DNA of 64,000 nt from CBDDEH01 sp965226865. Its GTDB lineage: Bacteria; Chloroflexota; Dehalococcoidia; Lucifugimonadales; JAGWBF01. This document shows positions 51,692 to 59,684 of the stretch, piece by piece; within the stretch, counting starts at the first letter, position 1; each line of letters opens with the position of its first letter. The stretch is from the NCBI GenBank assembly GCA_965226865.1, contig CBDDEH010000003.1, positions 372,001 to 436,000 of the forward strand. The letters are read 5' to 3'. The translations under genes were made by a program, and so were the position numbers. The notes beneath the pieces were generated by a model. That model was given only the letters and a program-made list of their open reading frames with translations, was not told where the DNA came from and did not search any database.

Positions 51692-52087
51692 TCATGCAGC
51701 GGCCTTCTGTTCCGCCGCCTCTCCCTCCTCCCTGGCCTTCAGGTGGGCCTTCAGGATGTGGGCGATGCCGTCGCCGAGCCCAAGCACCCAGACGCTCGCG
51801 CCGTCCGGGAGCTGGTTGGCGAAGGGCTGCATCTCGGCGATGCCTCTTATCTGCTCGATGATCTCGTCCAAAGGAGTGCCCCTACGCAGGTGCAGCGAGA
51901 TCAACCGGCAGGCAAGCTCCGTCACGCCCGTCGTGAACGACCCTGCTTTGCCAAGCGTTCCGAAGACCTCGAAGGGCTCGCCCTCCTCGTCCGTCGAGAC
52001 GGTGACGTAGAGGTTGCCCATCTCCGTCTTGAGCTTGGTCGTCGTGCTGGGAAGGCTGCGTGGCCTGACCCTGGTCGTCGTGGTCAT
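51692..52087 (-). CDS. Standalone TSCPD-domain protein
   Basis: 131 residues. KLKTEMGNLYVTVSTDEEGEPFEVFGTLGKAGSFTTGVTELACRLISLHLRRGTPLDEIIEQIRGI is a TSCPD domain, normally found at the C-terminal end of B12-dependent (class II) ribonucleotide reductases. Here it stands alone with a helical tail (AHILKAHLKAREEGEAAEQ). The usual C-terminal Cys pair is not seen. Start ATG 52087 overlaps the DUF7007 stop by 4 bases (ATGA). It may modulate host nucleotide reduction during transfer (speculative). Confidence 0.85.
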   Translation of the reverse strand: MTTTTRVRPRSLPSTTTKLKTEMGNLYVTVSTDEEGEPFEVFGTLGKAGSFTTGVTELACRLISLHLRRGTPLDEIIEQIRGIAEMQPFANQLPDGASVWVLGLGDGIAHILKAHLKAREEGEAAEQKAAA

Positions 52088-52398
52088 CGGCTTCCCCCTT
52101 TCTCGCGGAGATAGGGAAGCGCGGGAGCGTAGCACTCGAAGTGCTCCGCGACCCTGACCGCCGCCTCCCACTCGCGGTCGTCGCCCAGGCCGAGCAGCGT
52201 CCTGACGATGGACTCCTCGCAGTCCTCCTCGGCGAAGGTGGGCGTGAACATGGCGGACCGGACGCAGGCGGGGATTGCGGCCCACCGCTCCCGGCTGAGC
52301 TTCAGCCCGCCGTGGCTGGCGGTGGACACCCGCAGGACGCCCTCGGCCAGCTCCTCGATGTCCTGGGGAGGCCCCCAGGGTGTGTGCATCGTCGTCAT
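52084..52398 (-). CDS. DUF7007-like protein (104 aa)
   Basis: MTTMHTPWGPPQDIEELAEGVLRVSTASHGGLKLSRERWAAIPACVRS shows the TPWGxxQ ... GxxxVxTASHGGxxLSxxR pattern of DUF7007 proteins found on phages and ICEs; the rest (EEDCEESIVRTLLGLGDDREWEAAVRVAEHFECYAP) is acidic and helical. ATG 52398 precedes the coupled TSCPD gene. Function unknown. Confidence 0.75.
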   Translation of the reverse strand: MTTMHTPWGPPQDIEELAEGVLRVSTASHGGLKLSRERWAAIPACVRSAMFTPTFAEEDCEESIVRTLLGLGDDREWEAAVRVAEHFECYAPALPYLREKGGSR

Positions 52399-52430
52399 CG
52401 GTCGTGTCCTCCTTTTCCTGTAGATGAGAA

Positions 52431-52460
52431 GCGGGGCCGCCCTCGAAGAGACGACCCCGC
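52431..52460 (-). promoter_or_regulatory. Operon hairpin after the Rad52-like gene
   Basis: GCGGGGCCGCCCT...AGACGACCCCGC stem; a member of the same series, between the Rad52-like and DUF7007 genes. Confidence 0.65.
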
Positions 52461-52490
52461 TCGATTGCGTGTCCCGATGGGCAGGACGGG

Positions 52491-53295
52491 CTAGGCCGCC
52501 TGCGCCTGCCGCATCTGCTGGAGCTTCTCGGTCGCCCCCTCGATGAGGGGCGTCAGCTCCGCCGCCGTCCAGGTCGTCCAGGCTCTTGCCCAGCCGGTCC
52601 ACCACGGCGGTCCGCACCTGGTCCTCGTCGAAGCCCTGCTCGGCGGCCAGCTCGACGAGCCGCTTGCGCAGCGTCGCCACGTTCGCCGGGGCGGACACCG
52701 CCCTGGGCTGGACGGGCGCCCGCTCCGGTCGGGGCGGGCCGCTGGCCGGGGCATGGTCTCCATAGAATCCGTTGCCAAACTGGACACCGAAGCTCCTGAA
52801 GGCCCGCTTCATGCCGTCCGTCACCGCGCCCTTGATGGCCGTGTCGTGGCCGTCCAGGGTGTCTTCAGCCACCGGGTGAACGCCGGTGTCGGTGCGGGGC
52901 AGAGCGCCCGCAACGGTGACTCGCACCGGCGCGCTGTAGGCGCAGGTCGTCTTGATCTCGCCGGTCTGGGGATCGACCGTCTCGATCTGGCGCAGCGTCA
53001 CGTCTCCAACCAGCTCATAGCCCCACCCGCCGTAGCCGAAGATGAGGTTGGCTTGGTCAATGACGGCGTGGCCTTCGAGGTAGTCGAAGACCCTGCCTCC
53101 GCGCCCCTTGCGCTGGGAGACCAGCGCGGGGTCGATGGGCTGCCCCAGGGCGTTGGTGACCGCGGGCGGCAGCCCGTCCCAGAGCAGCTCGTGCCCGTCG
53201 ATGATGGCGGGGTCGTTGTGCGCCCCGTTGCCGTTCCTGGCGACTATGGCGGTGTCCTTGTGGACGCCGTTGTTGCTTCCGTTCCTGTTCACCAT
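52491..53295 (-). CDS. Rad52-like single-strand annealing protein, one frameshift
   Basis: About 267 residues. FDYLEGHAVIDQANLIFGYGGWGYELVGDVTLRQI and AYSAPVRVTVAG, DTGVHPVAEDTLDGHDTAIKGAVTDGMKRAFRSFGVQFGNGFYGDH make up the Rad52/22 core (the AxKGAxTDxxKRAxRxFG motif is diagnostic). The N-terminus is Asn-Gly rich and the C-terminal helical region contains one frame change near 52560, joining KSLDDLDG to AAELTPLIEGATEKLQQMRQAQAA. Pairs naturally with SSB and the Cas4-like nuclease as a phage-type recombination module. Confidence 0.86.
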
Positions 53296-53523
53296 GTCTG
53301 TCTCCTTCTTGTGGTGTCGTTCCTGTAGCGAATGGCCGGTGCGGACTCCCCTACGGGAGGCCGTGCGCGGGCAAGGCCCGTCGCGAATTGGGCATAGGTC
53401 CTCCTGGGTAGCGTGTGTGGTGAATGGGTGAAGCGGGAGGGAGTCCCGCAAGCAAGGCCGGAGCGGGCCAAGCTCCGGTAGAGGGGAAGTGGTCCGGGGG
53501 AGTGGGAAGCTGGGAAGAAGCCG

Positions 53524-54582
53524 CTAGCGGGCGGAGCGTGCCGCCTGAGCCAGCAGGCGGAGGAAGACGGCGCGGCCGTGGGGAAGGGCCGCAAGCTCGG
53601 CCACGTCGCCGACGCCCTGGGGAAGGGTGACGGCGGCGGCCCTGCGTCCAAGCAAGCCCGCAAGCCGCTCCGTGGCCTCAAGTCCAGCGTCGTCCGAGTC
53701 GAAGGCGAGGAAGACCCGGGGGCATCCCCGCAAGCCCTCCGCTACCTTCTCGACCCCCTGGGTGCCCAGGGCAGCGACGGCGGGGACGCCCCACTGCGCA
53801 AGGGCAAGCCAGTCGAAGACGCCCTCGGCCACCACCGCGAAGGGCGGCGCAGGGCCGAGACGCCCAAGCCCAAGCACCGGCTTGGAGCCGGGCAGCGCCT
53901 GGAACCGGGGCGTCCGGTCGGGGTCTATGGCCCGCCCGACAAGCCAGCGGACAAGACCGCCGGAGGCGTCGGGAACGACCACCATCCCTGCGAACCGCTC
54001 ACCACGCTCGGTGAACAGCCCGCAGTCCCTGAGCCGTCCGGCATTGAAGCCGTCCGACGCAAGGGCCTCCCGCAGCCCGCTCCCCGGCGCATAGCCGAGG
54101 CCAAGACGGGCTGCGGCGTCAAGAGCGACGCCCCGCGAGGCAAGGTACTCCCTTGCCGCCGGGCTGCGCCGCAGCTGCCCGGCGTAGAACCGTGCCGCCG
54201 CCGTCAGCAGCACCGGGTCCCTGGGAGGCAACGCGGCGGCGGTTGAGCCACGAGGCTTGACCGCCGCCTGGGAGCGGACGGCAGCCCCTGGGACCACCCA
54301 CGCGCCGCCGTCCAGCCGCTGGATCGCATCGGGCAGGCTCAGGTTCTCGGCCCGCCGGACGAAGTCCAGCACGTCGCCGCCCAAGCCGCAGCCGAAGCAG
54401 TACCAGCGTTCAGAATCGGCGTACACCGTGAAGCTGCCCTCAACCTCGTCGTGGAAGGGACAGACGCCCTGGCGGACCCTGCCCCTTCCCCTGAGCCGCA
54501 CCCCCGACGCCTCCACCGTGTCGCCCAGGGGGTGACGGGCCTTCAGCGTCGGGATGTCAACGGAAGCGTTGGCTACGACCAT
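53524..54582 (-). CDS. DNA primase (CHC2 zinc finger and TOPRIM)
   Basis: 352 residues. GVCPFHDEVEGSFTVYADSERWYCFGCGLGGDVLDFV is the CHC2 zinc finger (C-H-C-C); VVAEGVFDWLALAQWGVPAVAALGTQG is TOPRIM motif 1 and FLAFDSDDAGLEATERL the DxD motif. It is shorter than DnaG (about 600) and lacks the helicase-binding domain, as in primases of conjugative elements. GTG or ATG choice: ATG 54582 gives MVVANASVDIPTLKARHPL and overlaps the upstream stop by one base. Confidence 0.92.
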   Translation of the reverse strand: MVVANASVDIPTLKARHPLGDTVEASGVRLRGRGRVRQGVCPFHDEVEGSFTVYADSERWYCFGCGLGGDVLDFVRRAENLSLPDAIQRLDGGAWVVPGAAVRSQAAVKPRGSTAAALPPRDPVLLTAAARFYAGQLRRSPAAREYLASRGVALDAAARLGLGYAPGSGLREALASDGFNAGRLRDCGLFTERGERFAGMVVVPDASGGLVRWLVGRAIDPDRTPRFQALPGSKPVLGLGRLGPAPPFAVVAEGVFDWLALAQWGVPAVAALGTQGVEKVAEGLRGCPRVFLAFDSDDAGLEATERLAGLLGRRAAAVTLPQGVGDVAELAALPHGRAVFLRLLAQAARSAR

Positions 54583-54944
54583 CACGCACCCCCGCTCAGG
54601 ACCGCGGCCCGTCCCGCGCCCTGGCTGTAGACCAGCGCGTCCCGGTCGCCGAAGCGCCTCCGCACCAGGTCCGTCCACTCGGCGTAGGCCCACCGAGCCT
54701 CCCTGGTCTCCGCCCTTGCCGTGTCCACGCCGGCGAAGACCGCCAGCGCCCCGTCGAGGTCTCCCGCCTGCCGCAGCCGCCGCGCCTCATGGACGCTACG
54801 GGCCACGCTGGGGGTTTCCGCCTGCGGCGCCGTCTCCGGCTCAGCCCTGAACACCGCCGCCATCAGCCGGTCGACCAGCTCTTCGAGGCTTGGCCGCAGC
54901 CTTGTCCCAGTCCCACCAATCGTCGTTGCTTGCGTCGTCATCAT
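54582..54944 (-). CDS. Hypothetical helical protein (120 aa)
   Basis: MMTTQATTIGGTGTRLRPSLEELVDRLMAAVFRAEPE, then ARSVHEARRLRQAGDLDGALAVFAGVDTARAETREARWAYAEWTDLVRRRFGDRDALVY; the repeated helix-turn-helix-like spacing recalls a TPR-type pair. AAGGAGGAC precedes the ATG at 54944. It abuts the primase start and starts inside the 3' end of the next gene. Family not recognised. Confidence 0.6.
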   Translation of the reverse strand: MMTTQATTIGGTGTRLRPSLEELVDRLMAAVFRAEPETAPQAETPSVARSVHEARRLRQAGDLDGALAVFAGVDTARAETREARWAYAEWTDLVRRRFGDRDALVYSQGAGRAAVLSGGA

Positions 54945-55230
54945 GTCCTCCTTCATGTTGTGTTGCTCTTGCCGTCCGTTGCCGTTGTGCCTGTTGCGCC
55001 CGTCCCGTTCGCTGCCTGCCTCCGGGCCTGATGAACCGCCTGAGCAGCAGCGCACCGAGTCCGAGGCCGACCGCGTTCAGGAAGACCAGCTCGCCGTCGG
55101 TCGTCAGCAGTGGCCCGAGCAGCAGCGCCGCGACCACGACCGCTATCGTCAGCCGCTTGTGCCGCCGCATGAATCCGCCCGCCTTGACCGCGAGTCCCTT
55201 GACCTTTGGAACCAGTTCCTTGACGTGCAT
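54841..55230 (-). CDS. Small membrane protein (129 aa)
   Basis: MHVKELVPKVKGLAVKAGGFMRRHKRLTIAVVVAALLLGPLLTTDGELVFLNAVGLGLGALLLRRFIRPGG gives one or two membrane spans with a basic start, followed by a long polar tail (DDDASNDDWWDWDKAAAKPRR). AAAGGAGG precedes the ATG. The tail overlaps the next gene by about 100 bases, so the true stop may be earlier if a base is missing. Confidence 0.55.
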   Translation of the reverse strand: MHVKELVPKVKGLAVKAGGFMRRHKRLTIAVVVAALLLGPLLTTDGELVFLNAVGLGLGALLLRRFIRPGGRQRTGRAQQAQRQRTARATQHEGGHDDDASNDDWWDWDKAAAKPRRAGRPADGGGVQG

Positions 55231-55618
55231 TGACGCCTCCTTTCCGTTGTTGACCCGCGCCGGCCTCCAGGTCGCTGGGCGTGGACCAGTCGGGGGATAC
55301 CCGGATGCCCACGTCGAACTCCCTTACCCGCGATGGATCGGGCTTCAGGCAGGCCGGGTCGCTCGCGGATTGCTTCCCGTCCAATGTGTGCAGCTGCCCG
55401 CATCTCTTGCAGTACCAGCCGCCCGAGCCTCTGTAGCCCACCCCCGCCCGCGCGAAGGAATACCCGCATCCACAGACCTCGAGAGACAACCTGAACGTGT
55501 CGAAGACGTTGCCCTCGGCGTCTCGCAGGGAGCAGAGGCGGGTGCGTGGGTTGAGGACCACGCGGTCGCCGATCACCTGCCGTTCGCCCTTCTGATACCG
55601 ACCAACTTGCATGTCCAT
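54953..55618 (-). CDS. Zinc-ribbon hypothetical protein, C-terminus uncertain
   Basis: From ATG 55618 (after AAGGAGGTAG): MDMQVGRYQKGERQVIGDRVVLNPRTRLCSLRDAEGNVFDTFRLSLEVCGCGYSFARAGVGY, then WYCKRCGQLHTL gives CxC and CxxC metal pairs. The folded part ends about 55255; beyond that the frame stays open but becomes Gly/Gln/Arg-rich (GTGSKGQGTRGQGG) and overlaps two other genes, so the real end is probably near 55260 and masked by an indel. Function unknown. Confidence 0.55.
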   Translation of the reverse strand: MDMQVGRYQKGERQVIGDRVVLNPRTRLCSLRDAEGNVFDTFRLSLEVCGCGYSFARAGVGYRGSGGWYCKRCGQLHTLDGKQSASDPACLKPDPSRVREFDVGIRVSPDWSTPSDLEAGAGQQRKGGVNARQGTGSKGQGTRGQGGRIHAAAQAADDSGRGRGAAARATADDRRRAGLPERGRPRTRCAAAQAVHQARRQAANGTGATGTTATDGKSNTT

Positions 55619-56449
55619 GTGTGCTACCTCCTTGCTGAATCTCATGCCGTTGCCGTTGAATCCGTGTTGCCGTGCCGACGACGCCCGCAGTCCGACGATG
55701 AGCCGAACGAGGGAGACGCCGTGTTGAAAGAAGACGCAGCTCGGCCCAGGGTCAACTCACGGGAACCGACTCAGGGGAGCTGCTGCTACGTGGGGGATGA
55801 AGAAGACGCAGCCCGGCCCAGAGTCAACTCAGAGGAACGGACTCAGAGGGAGCTGCTATGAAGTGGGGGAGAACCGACCGGCCTCCAGATCAACCACAGG
55901 ACGGCCCGGTGAGAGACGCAGCGAGACCCGGGAGCTACGTCGGCAACGTCCTGGGATGCTGCGCGAAGGGGAAGCGGCCAGCCAGCTTGCAATGGCAGAC
56001 CGGCGCGTGGTGAAGCTGCGGCCAGTTCCACAGGAACCATGCCGCAGACGTGAGGAACCGGCCAGTGTGCAGGGCGCACTCCGACCAGGGTGTCCGAGGG
56101 GCCGAAGCGAGAGACGCTCCAACCGCTGCGAATGTGTCCTCCGGGGCGGCCATCGGGAGAGCGAGGCTCAATCCTTCCGGTCTGACCCCTGGGCGGCTGT
56201 TCGGAGAGCGAGGCTCAATCCTATGCAACCAGTCCCGGATTCGGGGGACGGGAATCCTCCAGGTTTCTAGGCAGGAAACACTGGAAAAAGCCGGAAACTG
56301 AGTCAATTATCGCCCGAACATCCGACCGAAGGGAAGGCCCCGGACGAGCAATTCGGCCCCCTACGCCCAAATTGCTCGCTCCGACTTAGCGCCCACTTCG
56401 CTCCGATGTAGCAACCGCCGAAAACCGGCCCCGGAGACGGCTCCGGGGC
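55619..56449. other. Non-coding repeat-rich region (candidate oriT or control region)
   Basis: No credible gene in 830 bases. It contains a 72-bp tandem repeat (55730-55801, 55802-55873), two copies of GGAGAGCGAGGCTCAATCC in similar surroundings (56156-56174 and 56203-56221), and AATTGCTCGCTCCGA (56370-56384), which recurs at 57364-57378. ORFs here are irregular in composition. Position between the DNA-processing genes and the transfer operon fits an origin of transfer, but no relaxase nick site was identified. Confidence 0.5.
55730..55873. repeat. 72-bp tandem repeat, two units
   Basis: Each unit begins GAAGACGCAGC and ends with TGGGGGA; they differ at roughly ten positions, including small indels. 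Confidence 0.75.
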
Positions 56450-57283
56450 CTACTTCCGCCACAGCCACAGGGTGAGGACCGTCCGCACCCAGCGCAGCAG
56501 CTTCCGCTTCCGCAGCGCCACCCGAGTGTCGGCCAGCGCCTTCCAGCGATGGTTGATCTGACCCTTGCGTCCGAAGCCCCGCAGGGCCTGGGTCTCCGGG
56601 GGCAGGGTCAGCCCGTGCTCCTCCAGCATAGCCAGCTCCAGCACGAGCAGACGCTCCTCCGTCGTGAGCCACGACAGGCTCTTCCCCTGGTGGGGATGCC
56701 CGGCCCGCAGCCGTCGCCACTCCTCCACCAGCGGCCACGCATCGCCGTAGACCTCATCATCGTCGTCGGCGGGCTCCTCGGTGACCACCTCCGGGTCCAG
56801 CCTGCGCAGCGTCGCCCGCTTCTTCGAGCGCACACCAGCCATCGGAGGGGCGGCCCTGGTGTCCGACCGGCCCGCCCCCTCCTCGTGCTTCCCGCCCTGC
56901 GCCTGGGCCTGGGTACCGTCCTCGTCACCGCCCTCCACCTGGCTGCTCTCACCCCCGCCTTCCACATCTGCCGCAGGAGGCGTCTCCATGCCGCCCTCCA
57001 GCGCCGCCACCCGCTCCTCCAGCGCACCGACCGCCTCCCTGAGCCGCGCGACCTCGGCGTCGTCCGCCCTCCTCAGCAGAAGCTCCAGCGCATCGCCCAT
57101 GCGCCCCGTGATCTCACCCGACTCCTCGGCCCGCGTCAGGGTCTTGTGGTTGACCCCCAGCAGTTCCGCGGCCTCCATCTTGCCCTCCTGCCGAACCAGG
57201 TCCCGCAGGAACTCGCTCAGCCTGAGCCGCCGAAGCCTCTCGGCGTCCACGCTCCCGTTGCCGTCCACATCCCGCTCATTCAT
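56450..57283 (-). CDS. HTH and coiled-coil protein of the mobile module (277 aa)
   Basis: RLRLSEFLRDLVRQEGKMEAAELLGVNHKTLTRAEESGEITGRMGDALELLL reads as a helix-turn-helix (AAELLGVNHKTLTRAEESG), then a coiled coil (AEVARLREAVGALEERVAALEGG), an acidic linker and a basic C-terminal region (KKRATLRRLDPEVVTEEP ... RKGQINHRWKALADTRVALRKRKLLRWVRTVL). It probably binds DNA. The 15-bp repeat AATTGCTCGCTCCGA lies on both sides of the gene and could be its operator. It is divergent from the transfer operon. Confidence 0.65.
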   Translation of the reverse strand: MNERDVDGNGSVDAERLRRLRLSEFLRDLVRQEGKMEAAELLGVNHKTLTRAEESGEITGRMGDALELLLRRADDAEVARLREAVGALEERVAALEGGMETPPAADVEGGGESSQVEGGDEDGTQAQAQGGKHEEGAGRSDTRAAPPMAGVRSKKRATLRRLDPEVVTEEPADDDDEVYGDAWPLVEEWRRLRAGHPHQGKSLSWLTTEERLLVLELAMLEEHGLTLPPETQALRGFGRKGQINHRWKALADTRVALRKRKLLRWVRTVLTLWLWRK

Positions 57284-57645
57284 GGTCGCACCTCCTCGCA
57301 GTCATGTCCTGTAGGGGGCTGTCCTGTAGGGGGTTTCGACCCCCGATTCCAACCTCCCCGTCCAATTGCTCGCTCCGATGTCGCGCCACCCCCGACTTCC
57401 CTTTTGGGCCGCTGTCGGAACCACCCCTTTCACCAAAGTGCTCGCAGGCTCGGCCTCACTTCCCTTCCTTCACGCCCGTTTCACGTTGGAAACAGCCCAC
57501 AACTTCCCTTCTGGGCACCGAAGCAAATCCCTGTACACGGGTATGACACCACATCCGGCCCATTCCTTCCCATGCCCTAAAAGGGAGGACGCGCGAGTCC
57601 TCCCATATAAGGCATGGTGTCCGGCCCCGCGACTTCCCAGACTCG
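57284..57645. promoter_or_regulatory. Divergent control region with direct repeats
   Basis: Lies between the minus-strand HTH gene and the plus-strand transfer operon. GTCCTGTAGGGGG occurs twice with a 15-base period (57306-57318 and 57321-57333), and AATTGCTCGCTCCGA occurs at 57364-57378. No clear -10/-35 pair stands out. Confidence 0.5.
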
Positions 57646-58313
57646 ATGGCAGAACAGACGGCCCCATCAGCGAAGAGGAGGCGAATCGTGGGAGCGCAAT
57701 CGACGGTCCGAAGGTCCCTTGGCAGAGCCAGACGGCTCTTACCCCTGTCAGCCGCGCTGCTGTTGGCGGCGCTGGTGGCAATCCCCGCAAGCAACATCGC
57801 CCAAGCCCAAGCCCCGCCCGGTAACGAGCTAACCCTCGTTAACGCGGACAGGGACTTCGTCGAGCGAAAGGGCGGCGGCGAGTTCGTCGCCGCCCCCTCT
57901 TCGACCGGAAGATCGAAACCCTCTTCTACGCCGTCAGGGACGCCGACACGGGCGACTGGATAAGCGCCATGTACCGGGTCAAGGGCGGCGAGAAGAAGAG
58001 AAGCGACGGCTGGGAGTACTCGTGGGAGTACCCCGACCTGGACGAACACCCCGACCTCGACCGCGACCGGGCCTACCTGCTGGTCATGCTGGCCACGGCC
58101 GAGGACGGCAAGAGAGGCGACTTCTACGCCGTCATCCCCTTCCATGAGCCGGGCCGCATCTGGGACAAGATTCTGTCCGCCCTCAACCCCGGACGCTGGG
58201 CGAGGGCCTTCGCCGGCTGGGTGATCGAGGGAGTCCACGGAACCCTCTGCGGTGTCGTGGAGCGGGCCTCGGGCGAGGACGCCGACAACTGCCGGAGGGA
58301 ACCCGGCGCATGA
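57646..58313 (+). CDS. Exported protein heading the transfer operon, one frameshift
   Basis: AEQTAPSAKRRRIVGAQSTVRRSLGRARRLLPLSAALLLAALVAIPASNIAQA is a long signal peptide with a basic twin-Arg-like start. The mature part NELTLVNADRDFVERKGGGEFVAA changes frame near 57895 in a C run (one C short) and continues PLFDRKIETLFYAVRDADTGDWISAMYRVKGGEKK to ERASGEDADNCRREPGA. It overlaps the next start by 4 bases (ATGA). No family recognised; by position an accessory transfer protein. Confidence 0.65.
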
Positions 58314-59205
58314 GCGACATCCTCACCGGCACCCCTCCCGACCTCACTTACGCCCACGACCTGGTGCGCCAGGCGTGGATGGTCGTCTGGGCCATCACGT
58401 CGGGCGCTCTTGTCGTGATCCTCGGCTGGATGGGGCTGAGCTTCATCATGGCCGAGCACCTGGGGACCCGTCAGGCGGGATGGCGGGAGATGGTCCCCCG
58501 CCTGGTCCTCGGCCTCGTTGCCGCAGCGTCGTCGCTCTGGTGGTGCGCCCTGGTCCTCGACGTGGCCGACGCCGTGTCCGGCTTTATCGCGGTCTCCCTC
58601 AACGTCACCCCCGGAGACCTGCTCCGCTCCACCCTCCGCACCCTGATGACCGGCGTGCAGGCCGGGAGCGTGGGCATGGCCCTCCTGCTGGCCGTGCTCT
58701 ACCTCGTCTACGGCTTCTTCGTGCTCTACGTCATCGTCCAGATGGTGCTGCGCCTCGCGTTGATCGACCTCCTGCTGGCCCTGGCCCCGATCGCTTTGGG
58801 GCTTTGGATTCTGCCCACACGGCGGGCTGGGGCCGCCACTGGCTGCGGCTGTTCATGACGACGGTGTTCCAGCAGGCCGTCCAGCTCATCGCGTTGGCGC
58901 TTGGGTTCGGCTTCCTGAAGGAGTTCGCCGCCATCGCCGCCTTCGAGCCGGTGCAGGACCTGATCTGGAAGCTCCTGATGTCGCTGGCCTTCGTCTACAT
59001 GGCGACCCGCGTCCCGTCGATGCTCGGCAATCACGGCACCTTCGACTCCTGGCTCTCGATGCTCTATTTCGGCATGAACCTGCCCTCCTCGATGGTCAGG
59101 TCGGCCAAGACCATCGGGCTGCTAGCGGGCGGGGCCGCAGGGGGTCCGGGAGGCATGGCGGTGGGCGCGATGGCGGCGAAGCCCCCCCGGAGCGGCGGCG
59201 AGTAA
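58310..59205 (+). CDS. VirB6/TrbL-like polytopic membrane protein, one frameshift
   Basis: About 298 residues with six or seven membrane spans: AWMVVWAITSGALVVILGWMGLSFIM, MVPRLVLGLVAAASSLWWCALVL, SVGMALLLAVLYLVYGFFVLYVIVQMVLRLALIDLLLALAPIALGLWIL, then (next frame, after a C run near 58818 that is one short) HTAGWGRHWLRLFMTTVFQQAVQLIALALGFGFL and SLAFVYMATRVPSML. The order of spans and the central LALAPIALxLWILPxTxxWxxxWLRxFxxTVF segment fit the inner-membrane channel component of Gram-positive-type conjugation systems. Confidence 0.8.
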
Positions 59206-59383
59206 CCCCGACAAACGACGACCAACGGGCGCGGACGCCGTTCGCGCCCACCGAGAACGCAAAGGAGGTGGGAGCGATGTGCAGCTAGGCGAGCGGAGAC
59301 GGTGGAACCGATAGAGACGGACGAACGGACGAAGACCGGGCGGGGAAACGCCCGGCAGTCAAGACAGAGAGGAGACGGAACTT
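59206..59383. other. Intergenic in the transfer operon
   Basis: 178 bases with a GAGGAGACGG ribosome site at the end for the next gene. Nothing else recognised. Confidence 0.4.
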
Positions 59384-59663
59384 ATGGATGAACTGACACA
59401 GACCATATCGAACCTGGTGGGAATCCTACTGGGGATCGTCGGCGCGGTGGGCGTCGGCTTCTTCATCTACGGCGCGTACCTGTACCTCACCGCGTCGGGA
59501 GCGCCGCAAGAGCGCAATGATGACGGCCCTGGCGGGCATCGTCCTGGCGATGGTGGCCTACGGCGTCGTGGAGCTGGTGATGAACGCCGTGGTGGGTTCC
59601 CCGGTGGACCCCAACGTGCCCGACCCCAGCAACAGCGGCGCCGCCGAGACGTCCGACAGTTAG
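59384..59663 (+). CDS. VirB2/TrbC-like pilin protein, one frameshift
   Basis: MDELTQTISNLVGILLGIVGAVGVGFFIYGAYLYLTASG is the first span; near 59510 one base is missing and the next frame gives MMTALAGIVLAMVAYGVVELVMNAVVGSP, the second span, ending SNSGAAETSDS. Two spans with a short polar loop and a run of small residues is the pattern of T4SS pilins or pilin-like small subunits. Ribosome site GGAGACGG. Confidence 0.75.
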
Positions 59664-59684
59664 GCGAACGGAAGGAGAAGAGTC

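Noticed and set aside
55935..56306. 123-aa minus-strand ORF in the repeat region
   Set aside because: Trp/Pro/Arg-rich and irregular, no ribosome site, overlaps repeats.
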